This document shows positions 15,321-23,467 of a DNA stretch of 64,000 nt, in pieces. The notes under the pieces were generated by a model. It saw only the letters and a list, made by a program, of their open reading frames with translations, did not search any database and was not told the DNA's origin. The translations under genes and the position numbers were made by a program. Origin of the DNA: Streptomyces sp. NBC_00442 (GTDB lineage: Bacteria > Actinomycetota > Actinomycetes > Streptomycetales > Streptomycetaceae); NCBI RefSeq assembly GCF_036014195.1, contig NZ_CP107918.1:930001-994000 (forward strand). Reading direction: 5' to 3'. The number at the start of each line of letters is the position of its first letter. The stretch's first letter is position 1.

Positions 15321-16504
15321 CTGGTCCGCTGTTCGGTCAGGAACAGGTGGGCGGCGGTGACGAGGGTGACGTGGCGGTGCCAGCCGGTGAACGAGCGGCC
15401 TTCGAAGTGGTCCAGGCCCAGGGCGGTCTTCAGTTCCCGGTAGTCGTGCTCGATCCGCCAGCGGGCTTTCGCCAGGCGAACGAGGTCTTTGGCGGGCATG
15501 CCGGCGGGCAGGTTCGAGATCCAGTACTTCACCGGCTCGCTCTCGCCCCCGGGCCACTGGGCGATCAGCCAGACCAATGGGATCGTTCCGTCGTCGGCGG
15601 GCTTGGGGCGGCGCCCGGCGAGCCTCACCCGCAGGAACACGAAGTGTGAACTCATCGCTGCCTTCGAGCCCTTGCGCCAGGACACGGTCCGGCCGCTGTC
15701 GCGGCCCGCGGTCAGGGCGTGCTCGCGAAGGGAGCACGGGCTGGTGCGGTAGCGGGGCAGCGGCCGAGGTCCCAGACCGCCGTAGGCCGGCTGGTGGGGT
15801 GCGGCCTGTTCGCCATGGGCGGTCATCTCGCCCTTGGCCTGCAGGACGTAGGCCAGGCCGCGGTCTTCCAGGCCGCGGCGGAAGTCGGCGTTGGCGCCGT
15901 AGCCGGTGTCCGCGACCAGCACAGCGGGCCGCAGACCGGTGGCGGCGAGTTCGTCGAGCATGTCCAGGGCGAGCTGCCACTTGGGCCGGTGGTGTTCGGC
16001 CTCGGGTATCCGGCAGGCCCGCCGGCGTGCCGCGGCCTCGGGCCCGTCCCAGGGGGCGGGAAGGAACAGCCGCCAGGACAACGGACACGAGGCGGTATCG
16101 GACGCGGCATGAACGCTGACGCCGATCTGGCAGTTGCCGACCTTGCCCAGAGTGCCGGAGTACTGCCGGGCCACCCCGGGCGAACAACGGCCGTCCTTGG
16201 GGAAACCGGTGTCGTCCACCACCCACACCTGCGGCCGCACCGACGCCACCGCCCGCCATGCCAGCCGGGACTGCACGTCCTGGACCGCCCACGTCGAGGA
16301 CGTCATGAACTGCTGCAACTGCTGGTGATCGACACCGAGGCGTTCCGCCATCGGCTGCATCGACTTCCTGCGGCCGTCCAGCAGCAGCCCCCGCAGGTAC
16401 AAGGCACCCTTCTCGCGCTGATCCCGCCGCACCAAGGGCGCGAACACCTGGGACGCGAACTCCTCCAGCCGCATCCGTACCGCCGCAAGCTCCCCAGCCC
16501 TCAT
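15296..16504 (-). CDS. IS701-family transposase, copy 2 (zero-frame product, -1 frameshift extension likely)
   Basis: The 402-residue product equals copy 1 except Gln for Glu at residue 21 (EEFASQVFAPL). The DDE motifs VVDDTGFPKDG and LVADTGYGANAD are intact. As in copy 1, the -1 frame continues to a TAA at 15192 and would add 40 residues ending in CPTCRQPTWQPYDTT. That the same frameshift architecture is preserved in both copies argues against a random sequencing error. Because the two copies are nearly identical, they cannot serve as independent evolutionary evidence. Confidence 0.9.
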   Translation of the reverse strand: MRAGELAAVRMRLEEFASQVFAPLVRRDQREKGALYLRGLLLDGRRKSMQPMAERLGVDHQQLQQFMTSSTWAVQDVQSRLAWRAVASVRPQVWVVDDTGFPKDGRCSPGVARQYSGTLGKVGNCQIGVSVHAASDTASCPLSWRLFLPAPWDGPEAAARRRACRIPEAEHHRPKWQLALDMLDELAATGLRPAVLVADTGYGANADFRRGLEDRGLAYVLQAKGEMTAHGEQAAPHQPAYGGLGPRPLPRYRTSPCSLREHALTAGRDSGRTVSWRKGSKAAMSSHFVFLRVRLAGRRPKPADDGTIPLVWLIAQWPGGESEPVKYWISNLPAGMPAKDLVRLAKARWRIEHDYRELKTALGLDHFEGRSFTGWHRHVTLVTAAHLFLTEQRTSPKAPARA

Positions 16505-16559
16505 ACAGCCAGCGAACTACCAGAGCCCCGACACGACAAGGACACCTAACAAAGCACTA

Positions 16560-17672
16560 CTAGGCGCTCGCCGTCGGAAGGGTCAGTTCGAAGCGGCATC
16601 CCCCCGCGACGTTGCGCACTTCGGCGCGTCCGGAGTGGGCCTCCACTATGCCGCGCACGATCGCCAGGCCGAGGCCCGCGCCGCCGGGTGGGGTGCGTGC
16701 TTCGGTGCCGCGCCAGCCGGTGTCGAAGACTCGGGGCAGGTCGTCGTCGGGGATGCCGCCGCAGCCGTCGGTGACGGAGAGCGTGACCGCGCCGTCCCGG
16801 TCCTGGGCGCCGACCGCGACGGTGCCGTCGGCGGGGGTGTGCCGGATGGCGTTGACCAGCAGGTTGGCGAGGACGCGGGTCATTTCCTTGCCGTCCACTT
16901 CGACGGGTACCGCGTCGACGCGTTCTCCGACCAGGCGTACGCCGTGTTCGCGGGCGAGCGGGTCCGCCCCGGCCAGCGCGTCGCCGATCAGGTCGTGGAC
17001 GGACATGCGGGCGGGGTTCAGTGAGAGCGCTCCCGCGTGGATCCGGGAGAGTTCGAAGAGGTCACCCACCATGGAGTTGAGGCGCTCGACCTCGGTCCTG
17101 ATCTGACGGAAGTAGCGGTCCGGGTCCTTGGCCATGCCGTCTTCGAGCGCCTCGGCCATCGCGCGGAGCCCGGCGAGGGGGGTGCGCAGGTCGTGGGAGA
17201 TCCAGGCGACGAGTTCCCGGCGTGAGGTTTCCAGTGCCCGCTCGCGTTCGCGCGACTCGGTCAGCTTGGCGCTGGTCGCCGCCAACTCCCGGCTCAGTGC
17301 GGCCAGTTCGGCGGTCGTGGGCCCTGCGGGTGCGTCGAATCTGCCGCCGTCGCCGAAGGAGCGGGTGGCGAGTGCCAGGCGTCGGCTGCTCGCGACGACC
17401 CGGCGGCCGAGCAGGAGCGCGGTGGCGAGTGACGCCACGGCGGCCATGGCGACGACGACGGTCACCACGGTGAGGTCGTGGGAGTTCAGGAGCATCGCCC
17501 AGGCGACGGCGAGGGTGCCGGCGAGCATGGCGAGGACCGCGACGGCGGCGACGACGGTCACCGACGCGGTGAGTGAGCGGTGGCGCAGGAGGCGCAGGGC
17601 CAGGGCTCCGCAGAGTCCCGCGGCGGCCGCGCCCAGGAAGGCGTACAGGGCGATGAGCAGGACGTCACCCAC
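16560..17672 (-). CDS. membrane sensor histidine kinase
   Basis: About 370 residues. Two or three hydrophobic segments at the N-terminus (LLIALYAFLGAAAAGL, VTVVAAVAVLAMLAGTLAVA, VVTVVVAMAAVASLATAL) anchor it in the membrane with almost no extracellular loop. A HAMP-like linker follows. The phosphoacceptor H-box is WISHDLRTPLAGLR, the N-box ANLLVNAIRHTP, and the G-boxes DGCGGIPDDDL and GGAGLGLAIV, all complete. I chose the GTG at 17672, which has GGAGGG upstream and overlaps the response-regulator stop by eight bases, indicating translational coupling. The stop codon TAG is part of the CTAG target of IS copy 2. The signal sensed is unknown. Confidence 0.9.
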   Translation of the reverse strand: MGDVLLIALYAFLGAAAAGLCGALALRLLRHRSLTASVTVVAAVAVLAMLAGTLAVAWAMLLNSHDLTVVTVVVAMAAVASLATALLLGRRVVASSRRLALATRSFGDGGRFDAPAGPTTAELAALSRELAATSAKLTESRERERALETSRRELVAWISHDLRTPLAGLRAMAEALEDGMAKDPDRYFRQIRTEVERLNSMVGDLFELSRIHAGALSLNPARMSVHDLIGDALAGADPLAREHGVRLVGERVDAVPVEVDGKEMTRVLANLLVNAIRHTPADGTVAVGAQDRDGAVTLSVTDGCGGIPDDDLPRVFDTGWRGTEARTPPGGAGLGLAIVRGIVEAHSGRAEVRNVAGGCRFELTLPTASA

Positions 17673-18477
17673 GGTGGGCCCCCTCCGTGATCGCGCTCTC
17701 AAGCGGTCCGGCCCCTGTGGAGGACGTGTCCGGTCGGGTCTGCGTGGGGGACGTGTCCGGTCGGGTCTGCGTGGGGGACGTGTCCGGTCCGGCCTCGAAG
17801 CGGTAGCCGACGCCCCACACCGTGCGGATGAGGGCGGGCTTGGCGGGGTCGGTCTCGATCTTTCCGCGCAGGCGCCGCACGTGGACGGTGACCGTGGAGA
17901 GGTCGCCGAATTCCCAGCCCCACACCTCGTGCATCAGGCGCTCTCGCGAGATCGCTTCGCCGGGGCGTGCGAGGAGGTAGGCCAGGAGGTCGAACTCCCT
18001 CAGTGTCAGGGCGAGTTCACTTCCGTCCTTGGAGGCGGTGCGGGCGGCCGGGTCGAGCGCGATGCCGCAGCGGGTCATGGGCGGGCCGGGCCGGGCGGAG
18101 GCGGCGCGGGCTCTGCGCAGGACGGATTCGACGCGCAGCACCAGTTCGCGGGGGCTGAAGGGTTTCGTCACGTAGTCGTCGGCACCTATTTCCAGGCCGA
18201 GGATGCGGTCGTCCTCGTCGCCGCGCGCCGTCAGCATGATCACGGGTACGGGGGCGTCGGCGCGTAGTCGGCGGCACACCTCAAGTCCGTCCATGCCGGG
18301 CAGCATCAGGTCGAGTACGACCAGGTCGGGGCGGCGGCGGGCGGCCGCGCGCAGGGCGGCGGGGCCGTCGCCCGCGAGGTCGACGGCGTGGCCCGCCCGC
18401 TCCAGGTAGCCGGTGACGACTTCCGCGACGGTCGGGTCGTCGTCGACGACCAGGATGCGGCTCTCGGTGCTGTGCAT
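17665..18477 (-). CDS. OmpR-family response regulator with repetitive C-terminal tail
   Basis: A 270-residue partner of the histidine kinase. The receiver domain starts RILVVDDDPTVAEVV, with the phosphoacceptor Asp56 in VVLDLMLPGMDG and the conserved Lys in DYVTKPFSPREL. The C-terminal winged helix ends with VTVHVRRLRGKIETDP and TVWGVGYRFEAG. After that comes an unusual tail of about 40 residues built from two 27-bp repeats (DTSPTQTRP twice). I chose the ATG at 18477, where the receiver begins; an upstream reading would add about 89 residues of unlikely sequence. It is divergent from the glycosyltransferase operon, with 124 bp between them. Confidence 0.92.
   Translation of the reverse strand: MHSTESRILVVDDDPTVAEVVTGYLERAGHAVDLAGDGPAALRAAARRRPDLVVLDLMLPGMDGLEVCRRLRADAPVPVIMLTARGDEDDRILGLEIGADDYVTKPFSPRELVLRVESVLRRARAASARPGPPMTRCGIALDPAARTASKDGSELALTLREFDLLAYLLARPGEAISRERLMHEVWGWEFGDLSTVTVHVRRLRGKIETDPAKPALIRTVWGVGYRFEAGPDTSPTQTRPDTSPTQTRPDTSSTGAGPLESAITEGAHRG
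17716..17795. repeat. 27-bp coding tandem repeat in the response-regulator tail
   Basis: Two and a half copies of a unit containing GACGTGTCCGGTCGGGTCTG. The unit is nine codons, so the frame is kept. Confidence 0.9.
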
Positions 18478-18601
18478 GGAACCCAGCGTCGCACCGCCGG
18501 GAGGGGTCCGTCTGCGCCAGGTGGACCCCGGGCGGGGGATGTCCGCGTTTCGTAAGAACCCGATATCCGTTTTGCCGGGTTTTGATTCGTACGGTGAGGG
18601 C

Positions 18602-19330
18602 GTGACTGAAACCTCTTCCGCATCCCCCTCCGCACCCCGTGCGGTGACCGTGGACGTCGTGCTGCCCTGCCTCGACGAAGCCGAGGCACTGCCTTGGGTA
18701 CTGGCCCGGATCCCGGACGGCTGGCGGGCCGTCGTCGTCGACAACGGCTCATCGGACGGTTCTCCCGATGTTGCACGCGCTCTCGGCGCGACGGTGGTGC
18801 ACGAACCGCGGCGGGGCTTCGGCGCCGCCTGCCACGCCGGGCTGCTCGCGGCGGAGGCGGAGTTCGTCTGCTTCTGCGACTGTGACGCCTCCCTGGATCC
18901 CGCCGAACTCGTCCGCTATGTGAGGGAGGTCGCGGAGGGCACCGCCGACCTGGTGCTCGGCCGGCGCAGGCCTCAGGGGCTCGGTGCGTGGCCGCTGCAC
19001 GCGCGCGCCGGGAACCTGGCGCTCGCCCGGATGCTGCGGCGCCGCACCGGGCTCCGCCTGCGCGACCTGGGGCCGCTGCGGGCCGCGCGCCGCGAGGCAC
19101 TGCTCGAACTCGCTCTCACCGACCGCCGCAGCGGCTATCCGCTGCAGATGGTGGTGCGTGCGGCGGACGCGGGGTGGCGGGTGGCCGAGCACGACGTGGC
19201 CTACCGGCCGCGCACGGGGAAGTCGAAGGTCACCGGGACGTGGCGGGGTACCTGGCAGGCGGTGCACGACATGCGCCAGGTGCTGGCCGAGCGGCCGGCG
19301 GTCGCGCGCGCCGCGGCGGTCGTCCGATGA
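18602..19330 (+). CDS. GT2-family glycosyltransferase (dolichyl-phosphate mannosyltransferase-like)
   Basis: About 242 residues. The GT-A fold begins VDVVLPCLDEAEALP and continues with VVVDNGSSDGSPDVA, and the metal-binding Asp triplet region is FCDCDASLDP. No C-terminal membrane helices are present, so it is a soluble or peripheral enzyme. It should transfer a sugar from a nucleotide donor to a lipid or small acceptor. The GTG start at 18602 has GTGAGGG close upstream. The stop overlaps the next start in ATGA. As I recall, this trio plus a molybdopterin oxidoreductase is a recurring Streptomyces cluster; the oxidoreductase here is at 24.9-26.1 kb. Confidence 0.88.
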   Translation: MTETSSASPSAPRAVTVDVVLPCLDEAEALPWVLARIPDGWRAVVVDNGSSDGSPDVARALGATVVHEPRRGFGAACHAGLLAAEAEFVCFCDCDASLDPAELVRYVREVAEGTADLVLGRRRPQGLGAWPLHARAGNLALARMLRRRTGLRLRDLGPLRAARREALLELALTDRRSGYPLQMVVRAADAGWRVAEHDVAYRPRTGKSKVTGTWRGTWQAVHDMRQVLAERPAVARAAAVVR

Positions 19331-20067
19331 CGGGCCGAGAGTGCTCTCAGACGTCGGGCACGACGCTGCTCGTCCTGGCGAAGGCGCCCGTTCCCGGCCG
19401 CGTCAAGACGCGGCTCACTCCCCCGTACACCCCGCAGGAGGCGGCCCGCATCGCCGAGGCGTCGCTCGCCGACACCCTCGACGCGGTACTCGCCACTCCC
19501 GCACGCAGGAGGGTTCTGGTGCTGGACGGTGAGCCGGGGCCGTGGCTTCCGCCCGGCATCGAGGTGATCGCGCAGTGCGCGGGCGGGCTCGACGAGCGGA
19601 TCGCGGCGGCGTTCGCCGCGTGCACGGGTCCCGCGCTGCTGATCGGAATGGACACCCCGCAGGTCAGTCCGGCTCTGCTCGCGCCCGCATTGGCCGGGTC
19701 CGGGCCCGGCGACGCGTGGTTCGGGCCGGCCGACGACGGCGGGTTCTGGGCGCTCGGCCTGACCGAGCCCGACCCGTCCTTGCTCCTCGGGGTGCCGATG
19801 TCGGTGTCCGAGACCGGGCGCGTCCAGCGGCAGCGGCTGCACGACGCGGGGCTCGTCGTGCGGGAGCTGGCACGGCTGCGCGACGTGGACACCGCTCAGG
19901 ACGCCCGGCTCGTCGCCGCCGAAGCCCCGCACGGCCGCTTCGCCCGGTCCTTGAGCGTCGAGCCCCTGGTGGGCGCACGCTCGCCGGACGGGCCTCCCAC
20001 GGACGGCCCTCCCGGGGAAGCGCCCGCGGCCGGCGTGGGCTCGATGGCCGGGGTGCACGCATGGTGA
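19327..20067 (+). CDS. DUF2064 / TIGR04282-type glycosyltransferase-like protein
   Basis: A 246-residue protein with the family signature LLVLAKAPVPGRVKTRLTPP and the motif LLIGMDTPQVSPALL plus WFGPADDGGFWALG. These are GT-A-fold proteins related to nucleotidyltransferases; some occur in arsenosugar pathways, but the reaction here is unknown. The start ATG overlaps the preceding stop (ATGA) and the stop overlaps the next start (ATGGTGA), so the three genes are translationally coupled. The C-terminal 45 residues are low-complexity (Pro, Gly, Asp). GAGAGTGCTCTC, one mismatch from the dispersed palindrome, lies in codons 4-8. Confidence 0.85.
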   Translation: MTGRECSQTSGTTLLVLAKAPVPGRVKTRLTPPYTPQEAARIAEASLADTLDAVLATPARRRVLVLDGEPGPWLPPGIEVIAQCAGGLDERIAAAFAACTGPALLIGMDTPQVSPALLAPALAGSGPGDAWFGPADDGGFWALGLTEPDPSLLLGVPMSVSETGRVQRQRLHDAGLVVRELARLRDVDTAQDARLVAAEAPHGRFARSLSVEPLVGARSPDGPPTDGPPGEAPAAGVGSMAGVHAW

Positions 20068-20723
20068 GAGCGCTCTCGGCCACGGTCCCAGCGGCCTGGC
20101 ACGCCGACCCCTACACGGATGCGCTGCGCTCGGGCCGGGGCCCGCTGTTCCTGCGCAGGCCCGACGGCTGGCTGCTGCCCCTCGAAGTCGAACGCTGGTG
20201 TGCGGAGCCGGACTTGGCGGACCGTACGGTGCTGCGCCGATGTCGGGGCACCGTCCTCGACATCGGGTGCGGGCCCGGCCGCCTGGTGGCCGCGCTCGCC
20301 GCCGACGGGATCGCCGCGCTCGGGGTCGACGTGAGCGCCGAAGCGGTCCGCCACACTCGGGACAGGGGCGGTAGCGCACTGTGCCGCTCGGTCTTCGACC
20401 ACCTGCCGGGCGAGGGACGCTGGGACACCGCGCTGCTCGTCGACGGCAACGTGGGCATCGGAGGCGATCCCGCCGCCCTGCTCGGCCGGGTCGCCCAACT
20501 CGTTGTCCCGGGTGGCCTGTTGCTTGCCGAGGCGGCCCCGTACGAGATCGACGAACGGATGCGGGTCCGTGTCACCGACGCGCGCGGCGCGGCGGGCGGC
20601 GACTTCCCCTGGGCGCGGCTGGGCACGAACGCCCTGCTGTCCTGCGCGCTCCCCCTCGGCTGGCGCCCGGCCGGGCGCTGGACCGCGGCCGGACGCGCTT
20701 TCGTGGCACTGCGGCTGGACTGA
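20061..20723 (+). CDS. class I SAM-dependent methyltransferase of the GT2 operon
   Basis: A 220-residue protein. Motif I is VLDIGCGPGRLVAAL, the acidic residue is in LGVDVSAEAV, and TALLVDGNVGIGGDP takes the place of the usual motif IV. It overlaps the DUF2064 gene by seven bases and ends the operon before a strong terminator. An exact GAGAGCGCTCTC palindrome covers codons 2-6, directly after the start codon. The acceptor is unknown; context suggests a modified sugar or glycolipid. Confidence 0.88.
   Translation: MVRALSATVPAAWHADPYTDALRSGRGPLFLRRPDGWLLPLEVERWCAEPDLADRTVLRRCRGTVLDIGCGPGRLVAALAADGIAALGVDVSAEAVRHTRDRGGSALCRSVFDHLPGEGRWDTALLVDGNVGIGGDPAALLGRVAQLVVPGGLLLAEAAPYEIDERMRVRVTDARGAAGGDFPWARLGTNALLSCALPLGWRPAGRWTAAGRAFVALRLD
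20066..20077. repeat. dispersed palindrome GAGAGCGCTCTC, exact copy 4
   Basis: Covers codons 2-6 of the methyltransferase gene and overlaps the preceding stop codon. Confidence 0.9.
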
Positions 20724-20794
20724 GAACCCGGACGGCGAGCATGCGCAGATCCCGCTGCTTGACGAACGGCGACCGGCAGCGGGGCAAGGAGCAG

Positions 20795-20829
20795 GGGGCA
20801 GGGCCGGGGTTCAACCCCGACCCCGCCCC
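20795..20829. terminator. bidirectional terminator between methyltransferase and protease
   Basis: A 17-bp stem (20795-20811 with 20813-20829) with two imperfect pairs around a single-base turn. It lies between convergent genes and can serve both. Confidence 0.7.
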
Positions 20830-20842
20830 CCGGGTGTTCGGG

Positions 20843-22948
20843 TCAGCTCACGTTGACCGCGGTGTCGTCGATGACGAACGACGTGGCCAGGCTGGCGTCC
20901 TCCGCACCGTTGAACTTGAGGGTCACCGTCTGCCCCGCGAACGAGGACAGGTCGAAGGACTTCTGGGCGAAGCCGGTGTTCTTGTTGAGGTTGGAGTAGC
21001 TCGCCAGTGTGGTCGAACCGGCGGTCACCGTCAGCTTGTCGTAGGCGACGGTGGTGGTCGTCTCCTTGGTGTCGATGTGCAGGTAGTAGCTGAGGGTGGC
21101 GTGGCAGCCGGCCGGGATGGTCACCGTCTGGGAGAGCGAGTCGGTGTGGGTGGTGCCGTACCCGTTGAGCCAGGCCTTCCAGGAGCCGGAGTGCGCGGGC
21201 TCACCGCTGGAGCTGTCGACGACGCCGGAGGTCGCGGACCAGGGCGTCGCGCTGCCCGTCTCGAAGCCGGGGTTGCCGAGCAGTTGGGCCGCGGTGCAGC
21301 CGCCGCCGCCCGCGGGGGTGACGGTCCAGGTAAAGGACGTGGAGCCGCTGGCGTTGGTGGAGTCCTTGGCCGTGACCGTCACGTTGTAGCTGCCGGCGGT
21401 GGTGGGGGTGCCGGAGATGAGACCGGTCGAGGCGTTGATGGACAGGCCTGCCGGGAGGCCGGTGGCGCTGTAGGTCAGCGTCTGGCCGCTGCCGGAGTCG
21501 GTGGCGAGGATCTGGAGCGAGGCCGCCGTGTTGACCTGTGTCGACTGGTTGCCCGGGTTGGTCACCGTCACGGTGTTGCCGGTGCTGGTGCCGCTGGTGA
21601 AGGCGGCGGTGCCGTTCGGGGTGCCGAGTCCGGTCGGGCCGTCGTAGCCGGCGGCCGCCTTGCACAGGTAGGCCGGGCTGCAACTGCCGTTGGCGCCGGA
21701 CGTCACGTCGTTGAGGGAGGAGGTGTGGGCGTACGGGTAGGACGCCGGGATGGTGTTCGCGGCCGGGGTACCGGCGAGGGCGTACACGCCGGCGATGATG
21801 GGCGAGGACGCGCTGGTGCCGCCGTACACGTTCCAGCCGCTGGCCTGGTAGCTGTCGTACACCGCGAGGCCGGTGTTGGGGTCGGCGACCGCGGAGACGT
21901 CGGCGACGGTGCGCTTGGCGCAGCCGGTGTCGTGCTGCCAGGACGGCTTGGGGTCGTAGGCGGAGCAGCCCGAGCCCGCGCCCTCGCCGCCGGAGCTGGA
22001 GCCCCAGACCGACTCGGACCAGCCGCGGGTGGTGCTCGCGCGGCTGAGGGAGGTGCCGCCGACGGAGGTCACGTACTGGGAGGCGGCGGGGTATTCGACG
22101 CCGTAGCCGCTGTCGCCGGAGGAGACGGTGATGGCGACGCCGGGGTGGTTGAAGTAGGAGGAGTCGGAGCTCGGGTCCGTGGAGTCCTCGGAGCCGCCGT
22201 AGCTGTTGGACACGTACTTGGCGCCCATCGTGACCGCGCGGTTCACCGCGGCACCGAGGTCGTCCATGTTCGCCGAGTTCGCCTCGACGAGCAGGATGTG
22301 GCACTGCGGGCACACGGCACTGACCATGTCGACGTCGAGGGAGATCTCACCGGCCCAACCCGAGTCCGCCGTCGGGTAGTTGGTGCCACCGTTCTGATCG
22401 GCCTTCTTGAAGCAGCCGTTCGCGGTGGTGCACGCCGGAAGACCGTACTGGGAACGATAGGTGGCCAGGTCCGACTCCGCGCTCGGATCGTCCTGCGCGT
22501 CCACGATCGCCACCGTCGTCCCGGCCCCGGCGTTCGCCGGCAGCGCGTAGGCGCTCTGCAGGTCGGAGGGGCCGTATCCGGAGGGCAGGAGGTTCGGGGA
22601 TATCCCGAGGTGGTGCTGGACGTCGGTGCGGGCCAGGGCCAGGCAGGACATCATGCCGGCCTTGGCGGGCTGGGCGCACAGTCGCTGGGTGTTGGCGGCA
22701 TGGGTGCCGGAACTCTGTGTGGCCGGGCTCTGTGTGGCCGAGCTCTGTGTGGCCGAGCTCTGTGTGGCCGAGCTCTGTGTGGCCGAGCTCTGTGTGGCCG
22801 AGCTCTGTGTGGCCGGGCTCTGTGTGGCGGCGGCGACGGACGGGGCGACGGCGATGAGTCCGCCGGTGACCAGGGCCGCCGCGCCGAGCGCGGCGGTGGC
22901 GACGCGCCCGGTCAGTGCGGGGAGGCCGAAGGGTCTCTTCACGTACAA
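20843..22948 (-). CDS. large secreted S53-type protease with Ig-like and C-terminal beta-sandwich domains
   Basis: About 701 residues. A signal peptide ([20 protein letters not shown], cleavage near SVAAA) is followed by eight pentapeptide repeats [10 protein letters not shown], then the S53 domain: [13 protein letters not shown] holds Glu and Asp, SNSYGGSE the oxyanion region, and [13 protein letters not shown] the nucleophile Ser. Next is a putative Ig/cadherin-like domain ([19 protein letters not shown]) and a C-terminal jelly-roll-like domain ([19 protein letters not shown]) that may bind carbohydrate. I chose the TTG at 22948 because GGAGGG lies seven bases upstream; an ATG at 22963 has no ribosome-binding site. 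It is divergent from a TrmB-type regulator that probably controls it. Confidence 0.85.
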   Translation of the reverse strand: MYVKRPFGLPALTGRVATAALGAAALVTGGLIAVAPSVAAATQSPATQSSATQSSATQSSATQSSATQSSATQSPATQSSGTHAANTQRLCAQPAKAGMMSCLALARTDVQHHLGISPNLLPSGYGPSDLQSAYALPANAGAGTTVAIVDAQDDPSAESDLATYRSQYGLPACTTANGCFKKADQNGGTNYPTADSGWAGEISLDVDMVSAVCPQCHILLVEANSANMDDLGAAVNRAVTMGAKYVSNSYGGSEDSTDPSSDSSYFNHPGVAITVSSGDSGYGVEYPAASQYVTSVGGTSLSRASTTRGWSESVWGSSSGGEGAGSGCSAYDPKPSWQHDTGCAKRTVADVSAVADPNTGLAVYDSYQASGWNVYGGTSASSPIIAGVYALAGTPAANTIPASYPYAHTSSLNDVTSGANGSCSPAYLCKAAAGYDGPTGLGTPNGTAAFTSGTSTGNTVTVTNPGNQSTQVNTAASLQILATDSGSGQTLTYSATGLPAGLSINASTGLISGTPTTAGSYNVTVTAKDSTNASGSTSFTWTVTPAGGGGCTAAQLLGNPGFETGSATPWSATSGVVDSSSGEPAHSGSWKAWLNGYGTTHTDSLSQTVTIPAGCHATLSYYLHIDTKETTTTVAYDKLTVTAGSTTLASYSNLNKNTGFAQKSFDLSSFAGQTVTLKFNGAEDASLATSFVIDDTAVNVS
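22712..22831. repeat. 15-bp coding tandem repeat, eight copies
   Basis: Unit CTCTGTGTGGCCGAG on the plus strand, encoding ATQSS in the protease linker. The two outermost and the penultimate units vary at one base, giving ATQSP. Confidence 0.95.
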
Positions 22949-23453
22949 GGAACTGCCCTCCATGGGGGGTTGATGCGCCCGATCGCGGCGAACGAAGGTG
23001 CTGAGCTGCGGCAGTGCGGCTGTGCGGTGCAGCCGTGCGATGTGCGGTGCGGACGGATCCGGCGCGTTCGGCGCGGTGACGCGGTGCGGCTGAGCAGCGC
23101 GGTTGAGCAGCGCAGGGGGTGAGGTCGTACTGATCGGAGATGCCTGATCAGTACGTGTACGCACGATGATCAGCGGAAGCGGCGGTGCCTGATCAGTGCA
23201 TGACAGTGGCGCTTCTGAAAACTGCCACCCGCTCACGTGGTGGCAGGGACGAAGGTAGCGACGGCTGCCGGGGGCGACAACAGGCTGAGGCAAGCCCCAG
23301 GCAAAGCCTTGCCCTCGAAAGGGGATGGATCACCGTTCGCCCCGCCCCGAGGATTCCCAAAGGATCACAGGGCTGCTCAGAGCCGGGGGCGGGTGTATAC
23401 GGTGGCGGGCATCGAGTCGAGGAGGACGCACATGGAGCCGGACGGGAACGCGC
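22949..23453. other. 505-bp divergent promoter region, protease / TrmB regulator
   Basis: No gene other than the tiny leader frame at 23432. It should hold both promoters and the TGATCA cluster described separately. Confidence 0.6.
23131..23197. promoter_or_regulatory. cluster of TGATCA-type boxes, candidate operator
   Basis: TGATCG at 23131 and TGATCA at 23145, 23167 and 23190; the last three are spaced 22 and 23 bp. Two of them sit in the direct repeat TGCCTGATCAGT (23141-23152 and 23186-23197). The spacing of about two helical turns suits cooperative binding, most simply by the adjacent TrmB-type regulator. Confidence 0.5.
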
Positions 23454-23467
23454 ATGGAGCCGGATGA
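23432..23467 (+). CDS. possible 11-codon leader peptide overlapping the regulator start
   Basis: ATG at 23432 has GGAGGA six bases upstream, the best ribosome-binding site in this region, but its frame ends after MEPDGNAHGAG at TGA 23465-23467, overlapping the regulator's first codons. The start segment CATGGAGCCGGA is duplicated 22 bp apart, and only the second ATG is in the regulator frame. Ribosomes ending the leader could reinitiate on the regulator. Function is inferred. Confidence 0.4.
   Translation: MEPDGNAHGAG

Larger units (their letters stand above)
13133..16559. mobile_element. composite-transposon-like block with two inverted IS701-type copies
   Basis: Two 1378-bp elements of the same sequence lie in opposite orientation at 13133-14510 and 15182-16559, with 671 bp between them. 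Each is flanked on both sides by the tetranucleotide CTAG, so each probably inserted on its own. The pair could in principle move the interior together. The interior holds a conserved-looking gene (14626-15024), one end of another IS and a MITE fragment. The near identity of the copies implies recent activity. Confidence 0.7.
15182..16559 (-). mobile_element. IS701-type insertion sequence, copy 2
   Basis: The same 1378-bp length and 17-bp terminal repeats as copy 1, inverted. CTAG occurs on both sides (15178-15181 and 16560-16563). The right CTAG contains the TAG stop codon of the histidine kinase gene on the minus strand, so the insertion left that gene intact. Confidence 0.92.

Noticed and set aside
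20381..23122. 913-codon open frame opposite the large S53 protease
   Set aside because: Reads as Gly/Val/Arg-rich nonsense with no domain; the minus strand carries the S53 catalytic motifs and a signal peptide.
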